10,378 nucleotides of DNA, taken from the NCBI GenBank assembly GCA_031554215.1, contig JAVBKF010000190.1, forward strand, positions 1-10,378, given 5' to 3'. Below the pieces are notes generated by a model. The model had not been told where the DNA came from and searched no databases. It worked only from the letters and a program-made list of their open reading frames with translations. Numbering within the stretch: position 1 is the first letter of the stretch; each line of letters begins with the position of its first letter. This DNA is from JAVBKE01 sp031554215. GTDB taxonomy: Bacteria; Bacillota; Bacilli; JARBTR01. Made by a program: the position numbers and the translations under genes. Positions 6,649 to 10,378 of this stretch are shown in pieces.

Positions 6649-6664
6649 GGAGGAAAAATGAATG
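6649..6664 (+). promoter_or_regulatory. recA ribosome binding site with two overlapping ATGs
   Basis: GGAGG (6649-6653) serves ATG 6662 with an ideal 8-nt spacing. A second ATG at 6658, spaced only 4 nt and in another frame, opens a 5-codon frame (MNVNR) that stops at 6673-6675, inside recA. The spacing decides for 6662, where the RecA N-terminus begins. Confidence 0.7.
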
Positions 6665-7693
6665 TCAACAGATAAGCGTAAAGCAGCATTAGATAAAGCA
6701 CTTTTGGATATCGAAAAGCAATTTGGAAAAGGATCTATTATGAGGCTCGGTGAGGATACTGGGCGCCGAGTGGCGACTTGCCCAAGTGGTTCACTTGCCC
6801 TAGATGCTGCGCTTGGCGTTGGTGGTTACCCGCGTGGACGTATTATTGAGATTTACGGTCCTGAGAGTGGCGGTAAGACAACCGTTGCGCTTCATGCGAT
6901 TGCTGAAGTACAAGCACGTGGCGGGATCGCAGCATTCATTGATGCTGAACACGCGTTAGACCCTGTTTATGCGCAGAAATTAGGCGTTAATATTGATGAG
7001 TTATTGTTATCACAACCAGATACAGGCGAGCAAGCTTTAGAGATTGCTGAGACGCTCGTTCGTAGTGGTGCGGTAGAAATGATTGTTATTGATTCTGTCG
7101 CTGCGCTCGTACCAAAGGCTGAAATCGAGGGCGACATGGGTGATAGCCATGTTGGACTCCAAGCGCGTTTGATGTCACAAGCCATGCGTAAGCTTTCAGG
7201 GTCAATTAACAGACAGAATACGATTGCCATCTTTATCAACCAAATTCGTGAAAAAGTGGGTGTTATGTTCGGAAGCCCTGAGGTAACACCGGGAGGACGT
7301 GCCCTGAAATTCTATGCAACAGTGCGATTAGAAGTTCGTCGTGGTGAGCAACTCAAGAGCGGGACAGACATCATTGGGAATAAAACAAAATTAAAAGTAG
7401 TCAAAAATAAAGTAGCACCACCATTCAAAATTGCTGAAGTGGATATTATGTATGGTGAAGGCATCTCAAGAGAAGGAGAAATTGTTGATCTAGCTGCTGA
7501 AATGGACATTATCGCTAAGAGTGGTGCATGGTATGCATACAATGGTGAGAAACTAGGACAGGGACGAGAGAACGCAAAGTTATTCTTAAAAGAAAACAAA
7601 GATATTTGTCTTGAAATTGCAGGCAAAATTCGTGCGGCTTATGGACTTGATGTGGATGAAGTGGCCATAGAAGCGAGCGAAGTTACAGAATAA
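6662..7693 (+). CDS. recA: Recombinase RecA
   Basis: This 343-aa ATP-dependent strand-exchange protein forms filaments on single-stranded DNA and triggers LexA self-cleavage. Visible landmarks: Walker A GPESGGKT (66-73), the acidic AEHALD with the catalytic E96, LLLSQPDTGEQALEI, loop L1 around EGDMGDSHVGLQARLMSQ (157-173), and FINQIREKVGVMFGSPEVTPGGRALKFY (L2 region, about 192-218), then the C-terminal domain ending in a short acidic tail (DVDEVAIEASEVTE). Length fits the family. Residue 70 is Gly where most RecA have Ser (GPESSGKT); see findings. The gene has its own promoter and LexA box, so it is SOS-induced. It follows cinA as in most Firmicutes, but glmS, not pbpX/rny, follows. Confidence 0.99.
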   Translation: MSTDKRKAALDKALLDIEKQFGKGSIMRLGEDTGRRVATCPSGSLALDAALGVGGYPRGRIIEIYGPESGGKTTVALHAIAEVQARGGIAAFIDAEHALDPVYAQKLGVNIDELLLSQPDTGEQALEIAETLVRSGAVEMIVIDSVAALVPKAEIEGDMGDSHVGLQARLMSQAMRKLSGSINRQNTIAIFINQIREKVGVMFGSPEVTPGGRALKFYATVRLEVRRGEQLKSGTDIIGNKTKLKVVKNKVAPPFKIAEVDIMYGEGISREGEIVDLAAEMDIIAKSGAWYAYNGEKLGQGRENAKLFLKENKDICLEIAGKIRAAYGLDVDEVAIEASEVTE

Positions 7694-7733
7694 TGTCGCC
7701 AATGGATTTAATTGTTGTAAAGTGACGTGTAAA

Positions 7734-7789
7734 AGACTGTCATACTCATATCATTCAAGGTTGATGAAAACTAACAAAGAGACAGGTCT
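7734..7789 (+). other. Possible alternative stem in recA 3' region
   Basis: AGACTGTC (7734-7741) can pair with GACAGGTCT (7781-7789) over 8 bp with one bulged G. The 3' strand is also used by the larger downstream structure (7766-7855), so the two folds exclude each other. This is a reading by eye and short enough to be chance. Confidence 0.3.
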
Positions 7790-7864
7790 GTTTTATTTAA
7801 AGTGGTTTAACGAACTTTAAATTAGGACCAGCTGTGTTCAATTTTGTTAGTTTTCTCATTTTTT
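7766..7864 (+). terminator. Large branched inverted repeat with U-tract after recA
   Basis: GAAAACTAACAAA (7766-7778) is perfectly complementary to 7843-7855. Inside, ACAGGTC (7782-7788) pairs with 7826-7835 across a 3-nt bulge, and a perfect 9-bp stem (7795-7803 with 7814-7822) closes a 10-nt loop. The outer stem is followed by TCA and six T (7859-7864). The simplest reading is the recA terminator, although the A-U-rich outer stem and roughly 90-nt size are unusual. It ends just before the glmS -35. Confidence 0.55.
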
Positions 7865-7869
7865 ACAGT

Positions 7870-7899
7870 GTGTCAAAAACAAATTAATCGTGATATACT
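7870..7899 (+). promoter_or_regulatory. glmS promoter
   Basis: An extended -10 TGATATACT (TATACT at 7894-7899) lies 18 bp from GTGTCA (7870-7875, 4 of 6). The predicted start near 7906 leaves about 44 nt before the ribozyme cleavage site. Confidence 0.65.
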
Positions 7900-7948
7900 A
7901 AATTGATTTTGTAGACTAAGGGATAGTGTACACAGTTGCTTCAAAAAA

Positions 7949-8118
7949 AGCGCCAGAACTAAGTGAGAAACGTTGTTTTGCTTAGTTGACGAGGAAGAGG
8001 CTATCGAGTTTTCGGCGGATACCTCTCAGTTGACGGAAAGAATCAATTTCTTTTGTTGTGCACAACTGTAATTTTCTTTTAAAGCATGTTGGTGACAATG
8101 TGGACAAAGGGAGAAAAA
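7949..8118 (+). ncRNA. glmS ribozyme: glmS self-cleaving ribozyme/riboswitch
   Basis: This is the glucosamine-6-phosphate-dependent ribozyme in the glmS leader. The cleavage site is expected between A7949 and G7950, directly before GCGCCAGAACTAAG. AACTAAG (7957-7963) pairs with CTTAGTT (7981-7987), extended by an inner stem. The conserved core GACGAGG (7988-7994) follows, then AGAGG (7996-8000) with CCTCT (8022-8026) enclosing TATCGA and the invariant TTTTCGGCGGAT. CAGTTG (8027-8032) pairs with CAACTG (8063-8068) as P3, with an extra inner stem (AAAGAA/TTCTTT). The distal domain has CATGTTG/CAATGTG around GGTGA and a closing TTTTCTTT with AGGGAGAAAA. When the sugar phosphate is abundant the RNA cuts itself and the downstream mRNA is degraded. 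All parts align with the B. subtilis ribozyme as I remember it. Confidence 0.96.
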
Positions 8119-8135
8119 ATGCACAGGATTATTTT

Positions 8136-8152
8136 AGGAGGAAAACAAAGTG
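8136..8152 (+). promoter_or_regulatory. glmS ribosome binding site and GTG start
   Basis: AGGAGG (8136-8141) is 8 nt before GTG 8150, whose next codon TGT gives the catalytic cysteine, fixing the start. Confidence 0.85.
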
Positions 8153-9952
8153 TGTGGAATTGTTGGTTATGTAGGGAATGCTGATTCCAAGCAAATCTTA
8201 ATGAAAGGGCTTGAAAGGCTGGAGTATCGTGGATACGATTCAGCCGGAATTGCTGTCATGAATGATGAGACAGTTCATGTGTTTAAAGAAATCGGCAGAA
8301 TCAGCGATCTGAGGAGTGTTGTTCCTGAGGATGTTTACGCTCCGATTGGCATCGGACACACACGTTGGGCAACCCACGGTGTACCTAACAGGAAGAATGC
8401 CCATCCTCATCAATGTGAGACTGAGCGATTTACGATTGTTCATAATGGTGTCATTGAGAATTATGAGCAACTAAGAGATGAATACTTGCAGGGCGTGCTA
8501 CTCAGGAGTGACACTGATACTGAGGTAATTGTTCAAATGGTCAACCAATTTGTGCAAAAGGGACGTATGACAGAGGAAGCTTTTCGTGAAACGTTAAGTT
8601 TACTACACGGGTCGTATGCAATTGCCTTGCTTGACCGTGCGGACTTTGGAACGATTTACGTAGCGAAATGTAAAAGTCCGTTATTACTCGGGATTGGTAG
8701 TGGATTTCATGTGATAGCCAGTGATGCCATGGCAGTCATTGATTTAACGGATAAGTTTGTTGAACTTGCGGACAAAGAAACGGTTGTTTTAACGAAGAAT
8801 GCGTATCAAATTAGGAACCTAGATGGCGAAATTATTGAGCGTGCGTCGTTTACAGCAACTATTGATACAAGTGATATTGAAAAAGGGACTTACCCGCATT
8901 ACATGTTGAAAGAGATTGATGAGCAACCAGCTGTCATTCGCAAAATTGTCCAGAAGTATAGAGGTAATGGGAATAGGCTCGCGATTGATGCAGAGATTAC
9001 CCGGGCTACTTTGGATGCAGACCGGATTTACATTGTTGCTTGTGGAACGAGTTACTATGCAGGTCTTGTTGGAAAGCATTTGATCGAATCGTTGACTGGG
9101 ATTCCAGTGGAAACGCATGTTGCATCTGAGTTTAGTTACAACATGCCATTATTATCTAAGAAGCCGTTGTTTATTTTCATCACACAAAGTGGTGAGACCG
9201 CAGATAGCCGTGCAGGACTCGTTTGTGTGAAAGAGCTTGGCTATAAGGCGCTGACAATCACAAATGTTGCTGGATCGACATTATCGAGGGAAGCGGACTA
9301 CACGTTGCTCTTACATGCAGGACCAGAGATTGCCGTTGCATCGACGAAAGCTTATACTGCTCAGATTGCGGTATTGTCTATCTACGCGGGCCTCATTGCC
9401 GATGCTATGGGGAAATCGGCAGTGTTTGATATTGAGCATGAGTTAGCAATTGTTGCCACAGTGATGGAGACTATTTGTAATGACAAACTAGAGATTGAAA
9501 AAATGGCTAATGAGTTTTTGAGTGTTACCCGCAATTGTTTCTTTATTGGTCGCGGTGTAGACCATTATGTTGGTCATGAGGGTGCCCTGAAATTAAAGGA
9601 AATATCTTATATTCAGGCGGAAAGCTTTGCTGGTGGCGAACTGAAGCATGGAACGATTGCATTGATCGAAGAGGGAACACCAGTTGTGACTGTGATTTCT
9701 CAAGCACATGTTAATTTGAACATTAGAGGAAATGTAAATGAGGTTGTTGCGCGCGGTGCACATCCATTGGTCATTTCGATGGAGGGTCTAGCGAATGAGC
9801 ATGATCGTTACACTTTCCCAGCTGTTAATCCGTTGCTGACACCACTTGTCACAGTTGTTCCGCTTCAATTAATCGCTTACTATGCTTCATTGCACAGAGG
9901 GTGTGATATTGATAAGCCGCGTAATTTAGCAAAGAGTGTTACCGTTGAGTAG
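8150..9952 (+). CDS. glmS: Glutamine-fructose-6-phosphate aminotransferase (isomerizing)
   Basis: This 600-aa cytoplasmic enzyme makes glucosamine 6-phosphate from fructose 6-phosphate and glutamine, the first step towards UDP-GlcNAc for cell wall. The N-terminal class II glutaminase domain begins with Cys2 (CGIVGYVG), which becomes the N-terminal nucleophile once Met is removed, then RGYDSAGIA (27-35), GHTRWATHG (69-77) and HNGVIENY (98-105). Two SIS sugar-isomerase domains follow, with ACGTSYYAG (297-305), TQSGETADS (345-353), ASTK (397-400), the KEISYIQAESFAGGELKHG block, and the C-terminal DKPRNLAKSVTVE tail. Length equals B. subtilis GlmS. Translation starts at GTG. Expression is controlled by the ribozyme in its own leader. 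In B. subtilis the gene is elsewhere, so its place next to recA is a lineage arrangement. Confidence 0.98.
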   Translation: MCGIVGYVGNADSKQILMKGLERLEYRGYDSAGIAVMNDETVHVFKEIGRISDLRSVVPEDVYAPIGIGHTRWATHGVPNRKNAHPHQCETERFTIVHNGVIENYEQLRDEYLQGVLLRSDTDTEVIVQMVNQFVQKGRMTEEAFRETLSLLHGSYAIALLDRADFGTIYVAKCKSPLLLGIGSGFHVIASDAMAVIDLTDKFVELADKETVVLTKNAYQIRNLDGEIIERASFTATIDTSDIEKGTYPHYMLKEIDEQPAVIRKIVQKYRGNGNRLAIDAEITRATLDADRIYIVACGTSYYAGLVGKHLIESLTGIPVETHVASEFSYNMPLLSKKPLFIFITQSGETADSRAGLVCVKELGYKALTITNVAGSTLSREADYTLLLHAGPEIAVASTKAYTAQIAVLSIYAGLIADAMGKSAVFDIEHELAIVATVMETICNDKLEIEKMANEFLSVTRNCFFIGRGVDHYVGHEGALKLKEISYIQAESFAGGELKHGTIALIEEGTPVVTVISQAHVNLNIRGNVNEVVARGAHPLVISMEGLANEHDRYTFPAVNPLLTPLVTVVPLQLIAYYASLHRGCDIDKPRNLAKSVTVE

Positions 9953-10028
9953 GGATTGTTTGAACAACTTAAATGAAGTTTTCTTGAGATTTAAAAAAAG
10001 TTTAATAATTGTTTTTAAGGTTAAATAT

Positions 10029-10102
10029 TCCGACTGGTTTTGGGATAGTGGAGGAAATCATTAATCAATCAGCCTGAACAGCTATGGAAAGCTACAGGGG
10101 TC
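10029..10102 (+). other. Structured segment between glmS and its terminator
   Basis: TCCGAC (10029-10034) can pair with GTCGGG (10100-10105), closing a domain. Inside, TGGTTT (10035-10040) can pair with AAATCA (10055-10060), and CCTG/CAGG (10073-10076, 10095-10098) plus AGCT/AGCT (10080-10083, 10090-10093) form a second hairpin. The closing strand overlaps the 5' arm of the terminator. I recognise no known riboswitch class. It may be only 3' UTR structure. Confidence 0.4.
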
Positions 10103-10135
10103 GGGCTAGGCATAACTGCCTAGCCCCTATTTTTT
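10103..10135 (+). terminator. Intrinsic terminator of glmS
   Basis: A perfect 10-bp, GC-rich stem (10103-10112 with 10117-10126) has a TAAC loop, then CTA and six T (10130-10135). It lies about 150 nt after the glmS stop. Confidence 0.92.
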
Positions 10136-10163
10136 CAATGTCTATGATAAACTAAATGATACT

Positions 10164-10191
10164 AGGACAAGTGTCTTTTAAATGATATAGT
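10164..10191 (+). promoter_or_regulatory. Promoter of the gene at the right end
   Basis: An extended -10 TGATATAGT (TATAGT 10186-10191) lies 16 bp from AGGACA (10164-10169, 4 of 6). The imperfect mirror GACA-AG-TGTC (10166-10175) overlaps the -35 and the direct repeat AAATGATA (10154-10161, 10180-10187) flanks it, which could be an operator. Confidence 0.55.
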
Positions 10192-10223
10192 TAAGTCTTG
10201 ATTTGGAGATAGGGGGAGAGTAA

Positions 10224-10378
10224 ATGGCGGTACAAACATGGTTAGATTTAACAACATTAAAAGCGGAGGCCTTAAACTTTTGTAAGTATCAGGAGACAGT
10301 ATCTATAGCATAACTATATGGTTCAAGTGATGGAAAAGCAGTAGGTACTTATATAAAGCATGAATTTAAAAAATTTTT
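10224..10378 (+). pseudogene. Start of an unidentified gene interrupted by an in-frame TAA
   Basis: ATG 10224 has a strong site (GGGGGAG, 10212-10218) and opens 29 codons, MAVQTWLDLTTLKAEALNF onwards, ending at TAA 10311-10313. The same frame then stays open to the window end and reads LYGSSDGKAVGTYIKHEFKKF, which looks like real protein sequence continuing the first part. The likely explanation is one gene with a nonsense mutation in codon 30 (or a sequencing error), cut off by the window edge. The DGKAVGTYIKHEF segment faintly recalls the N-terminal region of some type II restriction endonucleases; this is an impression, not an identification. A genuine 29-aa peptide is the alternative. Confidence 0.5.

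Noticed and set aside
7926..7933. GTGTACAC palindrome between glmS promoter and ribozyme
   Set aside because: Eight bases only, no second copy or conserved partner in the window; chance is sufficient.
8055..8066. GTTGTGCACAAC palindrome as a protein operator
   Set aside because: It falls within the P3 domain of the glmS ribozyme, whose helix explains it better.
9984..10011. Possible promoter TTGAGA-16-TAATTG after glmS for a small RNA
   Set aside because: The -10 matches poorly, so the call cannot be supported.
1..10378. CRISPR arrays, tRNA/rRNA genes, insertion sequences, prophage attachment sites
   Set aside because: No repeated spacer pattern, tRNA-like sequence, transposase or flanking direct-repeat structure was seen on either strand.

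Overview
The window is chromosomal DNA from a low-G+C Gram-positive bacterium of the Bacillales type. The evidence is the gene set (nupP/nupQ-like permeases, ymfI, ymfK, rodZ/ymfM, pgsA, cinA, recA in the Bacillus order), strong purine-rich ribosome binding sites, extended -10 promoters, a Bacillus-type LexA (SOS) box before recA and a glmS ribozyme before glmS. All recognisable genes are on the + strand. I cannot fix the genus from sequence alone; Listeriaceae or Planococcaceae-like lineages are plausible.

Layout: (1) 1-1574, the 3' end of a BmpA-type nucleoside ABC transporter operon: a permease truncated by the window edge, a second permease overlapping it by 4 nt, and a strong terminator. 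(2) 1592-2407, a monocistronic-looking SDR reductase of the YmfI type (EF-P 5-aminopentanone reductase). (3) 2576-5033, an apparent operon of a YmfK-type ACT/P-loop protein, RodZ and PgsA, ending at a terminator. (4) 5056-6459, cinA with its own promoter and an 18-bp terminator stem. (5) 6568-7864, recA with a LexA box, promoter and optimal Shine-Dalgarno, followed by a large branched inverted-repeat structure ending in a U-tract. (6) 7870-10135, glmS with promoter, a complete glmS self-cleaving ribozyme in its leader, the 600-codon gene and a terminator. (7) 10164-10378, a promoter and the start of an unidentified gene interrupted after 29 codons by an in-frame TAA, after which the same frame stays open to the window end.

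The genes are mostly housekeeping: nucleoside uptake, translation-factor modification, cell shape, phospholipid synthesis, NMN recycling, recombination/SOS and amino-sugar synthesis. Compared with Bacillus subtilis from memory, ymfF/ymfH are not between the nup genes and ymfI, ymfJ is not between ymfI and ymfK, and glmS rather than pbpX/rny follows recA. I see no clear undescribed multi-gene system. The most unexplained items are two structured non-coding segments (7734-7864 and 10029-10135) and the interrupted gene at the right end.
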